Source of the DNA: JAFDWI01 sp963764215
GTDB taxonomy: Bacteria > Actinomycetota > Acidimicrobiia > Acidimicrobiales > Iamiaceae
Length of the DNA stretch: 64,000 bases
Reading direction: 5' to 3'
NCBI GenBank assembly: GCA_963764215.1
Contig: CAVXRS010000002.1
Span: 372,001-436,000, forward strand
Below are positions 30,398 to 40,381 of the stretch, in pieces. The stretch's first letter is position 1. Every line of letters begins with the position of its first letter. The position numbers were made by a program, and so were the translations under genes. Under the pieces are notes generated by a model that was given only the letters and a program-made list of their open reading frames with translations, was not told where the DNA came from and did no database searches.

Positions 30398-30630
30398 ATG
30401 CTACGCGTGTGTGAGACGCTCGTCGGCTTGGGCGATGTTCATGTGCTCGGCGCGACCGAACCTGACCGGGACGGGTCGCCGTTGCTGGTCGATGCGACCT
30501 TGCGGGCTGATCAGGGTTGGCGAGGCACGTGCGGCGTGAAAGTCCAGGTCAAGAACACCACGGCGGTGGTGCTGGTCGACATGACGTGTTTCGGGCGGCC
30601 TGCCCGGTTGGTGTGGCACAAGCAGCTCCA
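30398..30630 (+). pseudogene. N-terminal remnant of an ISL3-type transposase
   Basis: LVGLGDVHVLGATEPDRDG, a C-containing middle (TCGVKVQVKNTTAVVLVD) and CFGRPARLVWHKQ follow the N-terminus of ISL3 transposases ('LLGLDDVVVVGV...GCPSCG...RLVDLPAFGRPVRLVWHKRRW'). One of the paired cysteines of the zinc finger is lost and homology stops after WHKQ, so this is a decayed fragment. It sits between the exporter and the acyltransferase with other remnants. Confidence 0.5.
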
Positions 30631-30944
30631 CACCGGTACGACCATCGTTGCCACGATGAGGAAGAGGGAGTCGCTCGTCCCGGTTTTCCGCTGGACGCAG
30701 CCAGCCATGTCGTCGTCGACGGGCCCGACGGAATGACCGACCGTGCCTTGGTCCGCGATCGCGTGACGTCCCCAGGCCCGTCGCCGTTCGAGCGGTGGTA
30801 TCTCCCCGGCGTCCTGGGGCCGGCCGCCATAGTCGGCGTGCTGCACGCACTTCTCCTGCCCCACGGGCCGCCCTGTGACGAGCCGGGCCACTGCCAGGCC
30901 CTCGAGCAGCTGCGTCTCGATCCCGTGCGCGGCGAACCGTTCGA
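30631..30944. other. Stretch without a supportable gene
   Basis: Open frames exist on both strands but none shows family motifs, a ribosome-binding site or clear codon preference. A plus-strand frame contains a short hydrophobic stretch (LPGVLGPAAIVGVLHALLL), which alone is weak evidence. Probably degraded DNA next to the ISL3 remnant. Confidence 0.4.
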
Positions 30945-32093
30945 CTACGGCCCGGCGCTCTCTCCGACCGTCGCGAGAGCCTCGTCCCCTTTAAGCGGAG
31001 CACCGACGGCCTCTCGCAGCCGACGCGCCGAGGAAACCACTCCCGCCTTGCGGTCACGTCGGCGTCGCCACTCGGCGATCGGCCGCTCGAGCGCGAACCA
31101 GCTCAAGGTCGCCGCGCCGAGTGTGAGCCCGACCACCAGCAACGATCCGGCGAGGCCCCAGTCTTTGCGGTCGACCCACACCTGGATGGGATAGTCCCAC
31201 AGGTACGCGGCATAGGAGATCAACCCCAACCACCGCAACGGAACGAACGGGACCGGCACCGACCTCAGGCCGGCGGCCCACAAGATCAGCGCCGCGGCGG
31301 CAACACCGATCACGGTGGTCCCGATCGAGAAGGTCAGCGCAAAGGTTTTCAGTTGCAGTCGGCACAGCACCGCCAACACGACGATCGCAACCAGGGGCAC
31401 GACCGGGCGGACCGCCAAGGATTTGAGCACCTCACGAAACAGGAACGCCGCGCAACCCACCAGCAACGTGACCGCCCACGAAGTCGGCCACACATACAGC
31501 GTGGTCGGACGGGACCAGCGCACCGCGGTCATCACCAACGCCACGCCGATCGCACCGACCAACAGCACGATCACCAGCAGCCGCTCACGGCGCCGGCGCA
31601 ACGCGAACGCCAACAGCACCGGCCAGATCAGGTAGAACTGCTCCTCGGTTGCCAGCGTCCACACGTGACCGATCCCTGTCACGTTGTGTTTTATCAGGGG
31701 CGGCACGTTCCCCAGATAGAACGCCGCCACCACGAACGACCACACGGCGGCTCCCGTGCTCGCGCCCTGCACCAGGGCGACAGCGATCACCACCGTGGCC
31801 ATCACCACCAGCGCCGGATACAGCCGCAGGATGCGGTTGCGGTAGAAGCGCCCGTAGTGCAATCCGTTTGTCCGCCGGAACTGGGTCACCAGCAGACCGG
31901 TGATCAGATACCCGCTCAGCGAGAAGAAGATCCCCACCCCCACGACTCCCGCGCCGCCCACGATCTGCGGCCAGCCGTGTTGGATCATCACGAGCGCGAT
32001 CGCCACGCCGCGGAGCACATCGAGGCCCGGCAGACGACTCGATCCGACCCGGCTCTCGTGTCCCGATGGTCGTTCCTTCATCGATGTCCGCAC
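30945..32093 (-). CDS. Acyltransferase 3 family membrane protein (OafA-like)
   Basis: An intact 382-residue protein with about ten membrane helices. N-terminal PGLDVLRGVAIALVMIQHGW contains the R and H of the acyl-donor site of the family; VGIFFSLSGYLITGLL, FYRNRILRLYPAL and GHVWTLATEEQFYLIWP (RxxR and the WTL..E motif) follow; the last quarter has YAAYLWDYPIQVWV. Such proteins O-acetylate or otherwise acylate surface polysaccharides, lipids or peptidoglycan. It has no frameshift, unlike most genes of the glycan locus, and is flanked on both sides by fragments of the same CoA-binding gene family. Confidence 0.88.
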   Translation of the reverse strand: MRTSMKERPSGHESRVGSSRLPGLDVLRGVAIALVMIQHGWPQIVGGAGVVGVGIFFSLSGYLITGLLVTQFRRTNGLHYGRFYRNRILRLYPALVVMATVVIAVALVQGASTGAAVWSFVVAAFYLGNVPPLIKHNVTGIGHVWTLATEEQFYLIWPVLLAFALRRRRERLLVIVLLVGAIGVALVMTAVRWSRPTTLYVWPTSWAVTLLVGCAAFLFREVLKSLAVRPVVPLVAIVVLAVLCRLQLKTFALTFSIGTTVIGVAAAALILWAAGLRSVPVPFVPLRWLGLISYAAYLWDYPIQVWVDRKDWGLAGSLLVVGLTLGAATLSWFALERPIAEWRRRRDRKAGVVSSARRLREAVGAPLKGDEALATVGESAGP

Positions 32094-32127
32094 CGGGGCG
32101 CAACCTTACAAACCGCGGCCGGTCGCA

Positions 32128-32440
32128 TCAACGATCCGACCCGGTCACATACCGACGCCAGGATGTCTCCAGGCTCCGCCATACCGGCGGGCCCCAAGGG
32201 GGAATGATCTCTTCACGCCGGAAGATGTCGACCACCTCCGGCGCTTCGGCCAGATCGGCCAGGCTCGGATTCGACGCGCGCCCCGGCACCTCGTCGTAGG
32301 CCGGGTTCAGGAACTCGACGTTCAGCGGCGTGCGGAGGTGGCGGCGCGCCAGATCGGACCACGGGATTGTCGTCGAAGATCGGTTGCTGCACCAGACCGT
32401 GCGCACTCAGCCACGTCCCATCCAAAGCCGCGGCAACGCT
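32128..32440 (-). pseudogene. Fragment of a CoA-binding (YccU-like) protein, N-terminal half
   Basis: In one frame DLARRHLRTPLNVEFLNPAYDEVPG, then PSLADLAEAPEVVDIFRREEIIP match the middle of small CoA-binding Rossmann proteins ('GYRVIPVNPAYDEVLG..YPSLADVPEPVDVVDVFRR'). After REEIIP the resemblance ends. The upstream frame with DDNPVVRSG may be the N-terminal part after a shift. Related to the remnant at 29960-30150; together they cover the two halves of one gene type on either side of the acyltransferase. The rest of 32094-32502 holds nothing else recognisable. Confidence 0.45.
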
Positions 32441-32502
32441 GCGGGCGAACACCGCCGGGGCCGCTTCGCAGATCGATCCGACCACGAACGGGTCGGCACG
32501 TG

Positions 32503-33819
<1,317 letters not shown>

Positions 33820-33905
33820 GGGCGTCGAGGCTACCTGTTCGAATCCCGACCCACCAAGTCAGGTATTGGGGCCCGGGTGCGCGGCGGTGCCCTACTCGCG
33901 ACTGA

Positions 33906-34917
33906 TCACTCCCCCGTGTCGTCCAACGCCCGTGCAAGTTCGTCTCCGAACCGACCGGGCTGTTCGACCATCGGGTAGTGCCCGAACCCGTCCAGGCGGA
34001 CCAGTCGGGCATTCGTGGCGCGCCCGGCGAGTTGCTCGCCCATCTCCGCCACCGCGACCGGGTCCTGTTGCGCCCACAGGATCGTGAGCGGACTCGGGTG
34101 GACTTCGATCGCACCGGTGTAACGGGACTCGGCACGGCGACGGTCATCCAGGTAGCGGATCAGCCTTGGCAGCAGCAGATGCCCGTCACGTTCCTCGATC
34201 ATCGCCACGAGTGCGGCCCGCTCCCGGTCGTCGGGTTGATGATCGGGGTGGAACACGGCCGCCAGACCGGCCGCGAGGGCGTCACCGCCGATGAGCGCTC
34301 CCAGCTCGTCGGGCAGTCGGGCGTCGTCCGCGGACCACAGGCGCTGCTGGCCGTCGGTCAACGACGCAAGATCGAGATAGATCGAACCGTTGACGATCAC
34401 CCGGGAGACCACCTCGAGCTCGAGCGGCTCGGGAGGCCGGCCGGATCCGGACACGACCACCGGCTGCGTCGGCGGGTGCGGTCCAGGCCGGGTCGTCGGG
34501 CACCGTTCCGGGCGGCAACGACCGGGCCAGCAGCTCCCCGCCGACGGTGTCGCCCATGTCGTGGGTGACCAGCACGCACCGGTCGATGCCCAGCGACTGG
34601 AACAACGCGACCGCCGTGTCGGCGTGCAGGTCGATGCCGTAGCGCCGGTCGGGCTTGTCCGACAGGCCGAAACCGATGAAGTCGAACAGCACCACCCGGC
34701 GACGACCCCAGCCGAGTGCGCCCAGCACGCCCCACCAGTCGAAGGAGCTGGTCGGAAAACCGTGCAGCACCACCACCGGGTCGCCGGTCGCCCCCGGAGG
34801 ATCGTGGTCGATCACGAACACGTCGCCGAACGGTGTCGTCATCCGATCACCGAGCGCGGCGAACTCGGTAGTGTCCGACGTTGCCGGGGAAATGCCATCA
34901 GAGCCCATGGTCGCCAT
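33906..34917 (-). CDS. Alpha/beta hydrolase of the haloalkane dehalogenase/epoxide hydrolase type, frameshifted
   Basis: About 335 residues. VVVLHGFPTSSFDWW holds the oxyanion HG motif and RVVLFDFIGFGLSDKP the next block. CVLVTHDMGDTVGGELLA is the nucleophile elbow with Asp in the nucleophile position (HDMGD), as in dehalogenases and epoxide hydrolases. A shift near 34460 separates this from the cap and C-terminal part, with SPLTILWAQQDPVAVAEM (acid) and LDGFGHYPMVEQP (base His). ATG at 34917 or 34908. Substrate unknown; the Asp nucleophile argues against a simple esterase. Confidence 0.78.
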
Positions 34918-35029
34918 TGTTCCACCCCGGTCCACCGCCGGACAGTGCCGGGTCGCCCCCAGGGTGACGGCTGGCACTTCCCGACCGATATGCCCATCCG
35001 ATCCGGCCCTCGGCTCCGAAGCAACGACA

Positions 35030-35059
35030 ATGACCCAGCTACCGACCGACCCGCCATGA
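35030..35059 (+). CDS. Short upstream ORF overlapping the flavoprotein start
   Basis: ATG at 35030 opens a 9-codon frame (MTQLPTDPP) whose TGA overlaps the ATG of the next gene in ATGA fashion. The next gene lacks a Shine-Dalgarno sequence, so translation could be coupled through this ORF. It may equally be chance. Confidence 0.25.
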   Translation: MTQLPTDPP

Positions 35060-36300
35060 GGGTTGCCGTCATCGGGGCCGGCATCGCCGGTCTCGGCGCC
35101 GCCTACGCACTCCGCGACGTCCACGACGTCACCGTGTTCGAAGCGCGGGCACGCTTGGGTGGCCACGCCCGCACGGTCGAGGTGGCCACCGACGCCGGCC
35201 GTCTCGGCTGTGACACCGGGTTCCTCGTCTACAACGAGACGACCTATCCGAACCTGACACGCCTGTTCGCCGAACTCGACGTCGTCACCCAACCCTCGGA
35301 GATGTCGTTCTCGGTGCGCTGCCGCCGCCATCGACTGTGCTACTCGGGTCGCTCGCTCATCCGACAGCTCCGCCACCTCACCCACCCCGGGTTCGCGCGG
35401 CTCGCCGTGGACATCCTGCGCTGGCAGCGCATCGCGCCGCGGGCACTCGCCGAAGCGGAACAGTCGACCACCCTCGGGGCATTCGTGACCGCCCAGGGAC
35501 TCTCCGAACAGTTCCTGCGCCACTTCCTCCTGCCCTTCACGGCGGCGTTGTGGTCGACCGGGCCGACACGCGCCCTCGATCTGCCCGCGGCGTTCACCGT
35601 CCGGTTCCTCCAACAGCACGGCATGCTCGGCTGGCGGGGACGCCTGCCGTGGCGCACGGTCACCGGGGGCAGCGCCCGGTACGTCGCGCGGCTGACCGAA
35701 CGCATCGGGCCCACCCGATGCCACACCGCCGCCGGTGTGCGCAGCGTCCAACGGCACCGCGACGGAGTCGAGCTGCGGACCGACGACGACCGGGTGCACG
35801 AGTTCGACCAGGTGATCATCGCCACCCACGCCGACCGGGCCAGAGAGCTGCTCCTCGACGCCACCGACACCGAACGCGACGTGCTGGGACGCTTCGAATA
35901 CACCTCGAACGAGACGATCCTGCACACCGACGAGCGCCTGCTGCCCGACGCAGCCGACGACGTGTCGAGCTGGAACTTCGCGTGCGACGACTGCGCCGCG
36001 CCGGCCCAGGTCCCCACGGTCACCTACTCGTTGAACCGGCTGCAGGGACTGGCCAGCTCCCAGGCCTACTGCGTGTCGTTGAACAGCCGGCAACGCGTCC
36101 GGGAAGAGACCATCATCGATCGCACCCACCTCGCCCATCCCCTCTTCGGCCCGGACACCCCGGATGCCCAACGCGCCCTGCGGCGCCTGTCGGGCGACCA
36201 TCACACCCACTACGCCGGCGCCCATTTCGGCTACGGCTTCCACGAGGATGCACTAGCTTCCGGCCTGCGGGCAGCAACCGCTCTCGGGGGTCGCTGGTGA
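35056..36300 (+). CDS. NAD(P)/FAD-dependent oxidoreductase (amine-oxidase/UfaD-like flavoprotein)
   Basis: A 414-residue flavoprotein. VAVIGAGIAGLGAAYALRD is the Rossmann GxGxxG motif, FEARARLGGHARTVE the second FAD motif, and CDTGFLVYNETTYPNL the region common to the COG2907 branch ('predicted NAD/FAD-binding protein'). C-terminal GAHFGYGFHEDALASGLRAA is the closing FAD motif. In other bacteria this gene type sits with Cfa-like synthases and DUF1365 genes and takes part in modifying membrane fatty acids (for example furan fatty acid formation in Rhodobacter). First gene of a six-gene chain with four-base overlaps. Confidence 0.85.
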   Translation: MRVAVIGAGIAGLGAAYALRDVHDVTVFEARARLGGHARTVEVATDAGRLGCDTGFLVYNETTYPNLTRLFAELDVVTQPSEMSFSVRCRRHRLCYSGRSLIRQLRHLTHPGFARLAVDILRWQRIAPRALAEAEQSTTLGAFVTAQGLSEQFLRHFLLPFTAALWSTGPTRALDLPAAFTVRFLQQHGMLGWRGRLPWRTVTGGSARYVARLTERIGPTRCHTAAGVRSVQRHRDGVELRTDDDRVHEFDQVIIATHADRARELLLDATDTERDVLGRFEYTSNETILHTDERLLPDAADDVSSWNFACDDCAAPAQVPTVTYSLNRLQGLASSQAYCVSLNSRQRVREETIIDRTHLAHPLFGPDTPDAQRALRRLSGDHHTHYAGAHFGYGFHEDALASGLRAATALGGRW

Positions 36301-37145
36301 ACAGCGCGATGCCGAACTCAGCCATCTACGACGCCACGATCGTCCACCACCGCCGGTCGCCCGAGCACCACTTCACCTACCGGGTCCCCTACCTCTACGT
36401 CGACCTCGACGAGCTCGACGACCTGGCCCCGCGGGGACGGCGACCGTGGCTGCTGGGCACCCGCCACCGACCGGTCACCCTGCGCCGCGCCGACCACTTC
36501 GACGGCGCCCGATCCGATGGCGACCGGTCCGACGGCCTCGGGTCGCTCCACGACGCCGCCCGCGCCGAACTCGAACGCGCCGGCCATCCCGACGCGCACC
36601 TGCCGGGACTGCATTTCAGGGTGCTCACCCAACCTCGGGTGCTCGGCTACGGGTTCAACCCCGTCAGCTTCTGGTGGGCGCTCCGCCCCGACGGCACGAC
36701 CGCCGCTGTACTGGCCGAGATCAACAACACCTTCGGCGAACGGGTGACCCAGGTGCTCACCGGAGCCTCCGAACCCGACGCCGACGACGACGGGGTCCTG
36801 GTGGACCACCGGGACAAACAGTTGCACGTCTCGCCGTTCCTCGCACCCGACCTCACCTACCACTACCGCCTGCCCCACACCCCGGGCGACCGACTGCTGA
36901 TCCGAATCGACGCCTGCGACGACGACGGTCCCGTGCTGGCCGCCTCGCTGCACGGGCGCCGGCGCCCCCTGGACGATCCGCACCTGCTGGAGATGATCGC
37001 CGCCCTGGGACCCCAGCGCACCATGTGGAGCATCCACGCCCAGGCACTCGCCCTGTGGCGGCGGCACGCGCCGTTCCGCCACAAGCCGCCGTTCGTACCC
37101 GGCATCGGATCGGTGCCGGACAACTCCAGTCAGGAGGCCGCATGA
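36297..37145 (+). CDS. DUF1365 family protein
   Basis: A 282-residue protein; GTG start overlaps the previous TGA (GTGA). AIYDATIVHHRRSPEHHFTYRV is the DUF1365 opening, followed by HFRVLTQPRVLGYGFNPVSFWW and EINNTFGERV, and KQLHVSPFLAPDLTYHYR. The family has no proven reaction but nearly always lies between the COG2907 flavoprotein and a Cfa-like synthase. Cytoplasmic, no membrane segment. Its close packing supports a joint role in lipid modification. Confidence 0.9.
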   Translation: MNSAMPNSAIYDATIVHHRRSPEHHFTYRVPYLYVDLDELDDLAPRGRRPWLLGTRHRPVTLRRADHFDGARSDGDRSDGLGSLHDAARAELERAGHPDAHLPGLHFRVLTQPRVLGYGFNPVSFWWALRPDGTTAAVLAEINNTFGERVTQVLTGASEPDADDDGVLVDHRDKQLHVSPFLAPDLTYHYRLPHTPGDRLLIRIDACDDDGPVLAASLHGRRRPLDDPHLLEMIAALGPQRTMWSIHAQALALWRRHAPFRHKPPFVPGIGSVPDNSSQEAA

Positions 37146-38383
37146 CCATCACCGACTCCCTCGGACCAGCGGTCGTCTCCCGACTGCTGGCCAACCTGCA
37201 CGGCGCGCGGATCGACCTCGTCGACCCCCGTGGCCGGATCCGACGCTTCGGCGACACCACACAGACCCCGATCACCGTGGAACTGCACGACCCACACGCG
37301 ATCGGCCACCTGCTGCGGCGACCCCGGCTCGGCCTGGGAGAGACCTACGTGGCAGGAGCCTGGGACACCGACGATCTGGCCGGACTGCTCGAGGTCCTCC
37401 ACCACCACGCGACCACATCGGCCTCGGCGGGTGCCGCCAAGGGGATCCACACCATCCAGGAGGCCGCCGCCGGTTTCCGGGTCCCCCGACGCGACCACGC
37501 CAACCGTGAACGGGCCCGCCGCGACATCGCCTTCCACTACGACCTGGGCAACGAGTTCTACGAGCTGTTCCTGGACCGGACCATGAGCTATTCGTCCGCG
37601 TACGTCACCGACGCGGACTTCTCCCTCGAAGACGCCCAACTCGCGAAGTACGCCCGACTCGCCGCCAAAGCCCAGTTGCACGCCGCCGACCATCTGCTCG
37701 AGATCGGCTGCGGCTGGGGAGGCTTCGCGGTGTGGGCCGCGGAGAATTTCGGCTGTCGGGTCACCGCGGTGACCCTGTCCGCCGCTCAGGCGCTCGCCGC
37801 TCGCAAACGCGCCGCCAACGCCGGGGTCGGCGACCTCGTCGACGTGGTCGAATGCGACTACCGGGACCTGCGGGGAAGCTATTCGAAGATCGTGTCGGTG
37901 GAAATGGTCGAAGCCGTCGGCCACGACCTCGCCACGTTCTTCGCCCGCTGCGACGACCTGCTGGCGCCCGACGGGCTGTTCGTCGCCCAGATCATCGTCA
38001 AACCCGACCAGCGTGCCCGACGCACCCGGCGACTCGACAACGGCTGGATCGAGACCTACATCTTTCCCGGATCGCTCATTCCCTCGGTCACCGAAATCGC
38101 TCTCGCCGCGACCGACCACTCCGGACTGCTGATGCACCACCTCGAAGAGATCGGCGCAGGCTACGGGCCCACCCTGGCGGAGTGGCGCCGCCGCTTCGAG
38201 CAGGCCGAACCGTCGGTGCGGGCCCTCGGATTCGACGACGAGTTTCTCCGCACCTGGCGTTTCTATCTCGCCATGGCCGAAGCCGGATTCCGGGCCCGCT
38301 ACCTCCGCGACGTGCAGCTGGTCTTCACCCGGCCCGGGAACACCACCCTGCCCGCGCACGCCCGGAGAACCTGGAGCTTCTGA
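37142..38383 (+). CDS. Cyclopropane-fatty-acyl-phospholipid synthase family methyltransferase
   Basis: A 413-residue SAM-dependent enzyme. Seen: DIAFHYDLGNEFYELFLDRTMSYS (only parts quoted: HYDLGNEFYELF and TMSYSSAY, the family's substrate region), SAM loop LLEIGCGWGGFAVWAA, IVSVEMVEAVGHDLATFF and FPGSLIPSVTE. Cfa enzymes transfer a methylene or methyl group from SAM to unsaturated acyl chains of phospholipids. In the light/singlet-oxygen operons the paralogue may make methylated or furan fatty acids. ATGA overlaps on both sides. Confidence 0.88.
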   Translation: MTITDSLGPAVVSRLLANLHGARIDLVDPRGRIRRFGDTTQTPITVELHDPHAIGHLLRRPRLGLGETYVAGAWDTDDLAGLLEVLHHHATTSASAGAAKGIHTIQEAAAGFRVPRRDHANRERARRDIAFHYDLGNEFYELFLDRTMSYSSAYVTDADFSLEDAQLAKYARLAAKAQLHAADHLLEIGCGWGGFAVWAAENFGCRVTAVTLSAAQALAARKRAANAGVGDLVDVVECDYRDLRGSYSKIVSVEMVEAVGHDLATFFARCDDLLAPDGLFVAQIIVKPDQRARRTRRLDNGWIETYIFPGSLIPSVTEIALAATDHSGLLMHHLEEIGAGYGPTLAEWRRRFEQAEPSVRALGFDDEFLRTWRFYLAMAEAGFRARYLRDVQLVFTRPGNTTLPAHARRTWSF

Positions 38384-39440
38384 TGAACACCGACACCCTG
38401 CGCGCACGGCTCGACGCCGCGGTGGACGCCACCGCCGACGCGCTGCTCGCCAACGTTCCCATCTCCGACTCCGCGCTGCGTGCCGCGGCACGCGCCTCGT
38501 GCGGGCGACGTCTGCAGACCTCGACCCGGGGCAGCCGCGCCGCGCAGCTCCGCCGGGTCGAACAACTCGTCGCCGAACTGCGCCGGGGACCCATCGCCGG
38601 AGCTTCCCGGGCGGCGAACGACCAGCACTACACCGTCCCTGCGGCCTTCTTCGAACAACTGCTCGGACCCCGCCTCAAGTACAGCTGCTGCTCCTGGGAC
38701 CCCGGCGTGACCGACCTGGCCGCCGCGGAGGAAGCCATGCTCGCCCTGGTCGTCGAGCGGGCCGGCATCAGAGACGGCATGCGGATCCTCGACCTCGGGT
38801 GCGGGTGGGGCTCGTTGTCGTCCTGGCTGTGCGAGCAGTTCGACGACGTCCAGGTCGAAGCCGTGTCGGACTCGGCCACCCAACGCGACCACATCGTCTC
38901 CCACGCCCGGCGCGACGGCTACGCCGACCGCCTGGACGTGCACACCGTCGACATCGGCAGCTACGTGCCAAAACAGCCCTTCGACCGGGTCGTGAGCATC
39001 GAGATGTTCGAGCATCTGCGCAACTGGGACGAAGCCCTGCGCCGCGTCGCAACGTGGCTGACCCCGCAAGGCCGGTTCTTCCTGCACGTGTTCGCCCACC
39101 GCAGCGACCCGTACCTGTACGACCGGGGCTGGATGGCCCGGAACTTCTTCACCGGCGGTGTGATGCCCTCGCTCGACCTGATCGACCACTTCACCGACGA
39201 CCTGGTCGTCACCGAACGCTGGGAGGTGAACGGCACCCACTCACGCGCACCGCCCGGGCCTGGCTGGAGAACCTGAACGCCCACGCCGACGCGGCCGCCC
39301 GGGCGCTCGGGACGACCACCGACGGTCGCCGCGAGCTGGGCCGGTGGCGGTTGTTCCTGGCCGGATGCGAGGAACTGTGGGGCTACCGCGACGGGAACGA
39401 ATGGCTCGTCGCCCACTACCTGCTCGAACCGGCACGATGA
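38383..39440 (+). CDS. Second Cfa-like SAM methyltransferase, one frameshift
   Basis: About 352 residues, related to the Cfa family but with a different N-terminal domain (RLQTSTRGSRAAQLRRVEQLV). ANDQHYTVPAAFFEQLLGPRLKYS is the substrate region (partly quoted: NDQHYTVPAAFFEQLLG), SAM loop ILDLGCGWGSLSSWL, and VVSIEMFEHLRNWDEAL. Near 39240 one base is missing; the end continues as TRTARAWLENLNAHAD and GYRDGNEWLVAHYLLEP. This type accompanies the first Cfa-like gene in such operons. Starts in TGATG overlap with the previous gene. Confidence 0.82.
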
Positions 39441-40381
39441 GCGCCGCGGGGTGCTTCGCACGGGTCGTCGACACGGCCCTGGAAGCCACGATCGTCGGCA
39501 GTTTCACCAGCATCGGTTACCGGGCCCGCGCCGCGCTGGAAGGCTGGGACGACACCCTCGCCCGACTGGACGGCTCCGCCGCGGTCGTCACCGGCGCCAG
39601 CTCCGGACTGGGCGCGGCCATCGCCACCGATCTGGCCGACCGCGGCGCCGCGGTGACCGGCGTGGCCCGCCGCACCCCAGCCGACACCCGGGTCACGGCC
39701 GCGCCCTGCGACCTCGGTGACCTCGCCGACGTCCGCCGACTGGCCACCCGCCTGGTCGCATCCACCCCCACCGTCGACGTCGTCGTCCACTGCGCCGGCC
39801 TGCTCTCGCCCACGTTCAGCCAAACCGACGACGGCATCGAGGTGACCCTCGCGGTCCACCTGATCGGCCCGTATCTGCTGACCCGGCTGATCGAGCCGCA
39901 CCTGGCCGACGACGCCCGGGTGCTGTGGATGTCCAGTGGTGGCATGTACGCCCAGGGCCTGCACCTGAACGATCTCGAGATGGACCCGGACCGCTACCGC
40001 GGTGCGACCGCCTACGCCCGGGCCAAGCGGGCGCAGGTGACCCTGGCCGGCGGGCTCGCCGAAACGTGGCCGCCCGGTCGCATGAGTGCGGCCGTCCACC
40101 CCGGTTGGGCCGACACCCCGGGGGTGGTCAGCGCGCTCCCCCGCTTCCATCGCCTGCTCGGGCCGATCCTGCGCACCCCACGCCAGGGCATCGACACGAT
40201 GTGCTGGCTGGTCGCCGATGCACCGGACGAACCGGACGGGGCGTTCTGGTTCGACCGTCGGCCCCGCCGCACGGTCTACGTGCCGGGCACCGGCGGTGGC
40301 GCGACCGGCGCGGAGCTGATCGACTGGTTGGACGCCCGCATCGCGCAGGTCGACCCGGACCTGCTGGCACCACTCGGGTGA
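39437..40381 (+). CDS. Short-chain dehydrogenase/reductase
   Basis: A 314-residue SDR. VVTGASSGLGAAIATDLADRG binds the cofactor (TGxxxGxG form), VVVHCAGLLSPTF is the NNAG-like motif, WMSSGGMYAQGL has the catalytic Ser, and YARAKRAQ the Tyr-x-x-x-Lys pair. The N-terminal 45 residues before the Rossmann fold are the extension common in this operon type. Substrate unknown; the context suggests an oxidised lipid or fatty-acyl product. ATGA overlap with the gene before, GTGA with the one after. Confidence 0.85.
   Translation: MSAAGCFARVVDTALEATIVGSFTSIGYRARAALEGWDDTLARLDGSAAVVTGASSGLGAAIATDLADRGAAVTGVARRTPADTRVTAAPCDLGDLADVRRLATRLVASTPTVDVVVHCAGLLSPTFSQTDDGIEVTLAVHLIGPYLLTRLIEPHLADDARVLWMSSGGMYAQGLHLNDLEMDPDRYRGATAYARAKRAQVTLAGGLAETWPPGRMSAAVHPGWADTPGVVSALPRFHRLLGPILRTPRQGIDTMCWLVADAPDEPDGAFWFDRRPRRTVYVPGTGGGATGAELIDWLDARIAQVDPDLLAPLG

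Noticed and set aside
30631..30944. Plus-strand frame with a hydrophobic stretch as a membrane protein gene
   Set aside because: One hydrophobic run in a frame without start signals or homology is not enough next to degraded elements.
33834..33856. GTTCGAATCCC...ACCACCA resembling a tRNA 3' end
   Set aside because: The bases on either side of TTCGAAT do not pair as a T-stem and no acceptor, anticodon or D-arm can be folded upstream.
33820..33905. Possible SAM riboswitch before metY
   Set aside because: Only 86 bases are available and no conserved core or stem set could be drawn.
34282..36243. A 653-codon minus-strand frame across the flavoprotein gene
   Set aside because: Only its last part (hydrolase N-terminal half) has motifs; the rest is the shadow of the flavoprotein.
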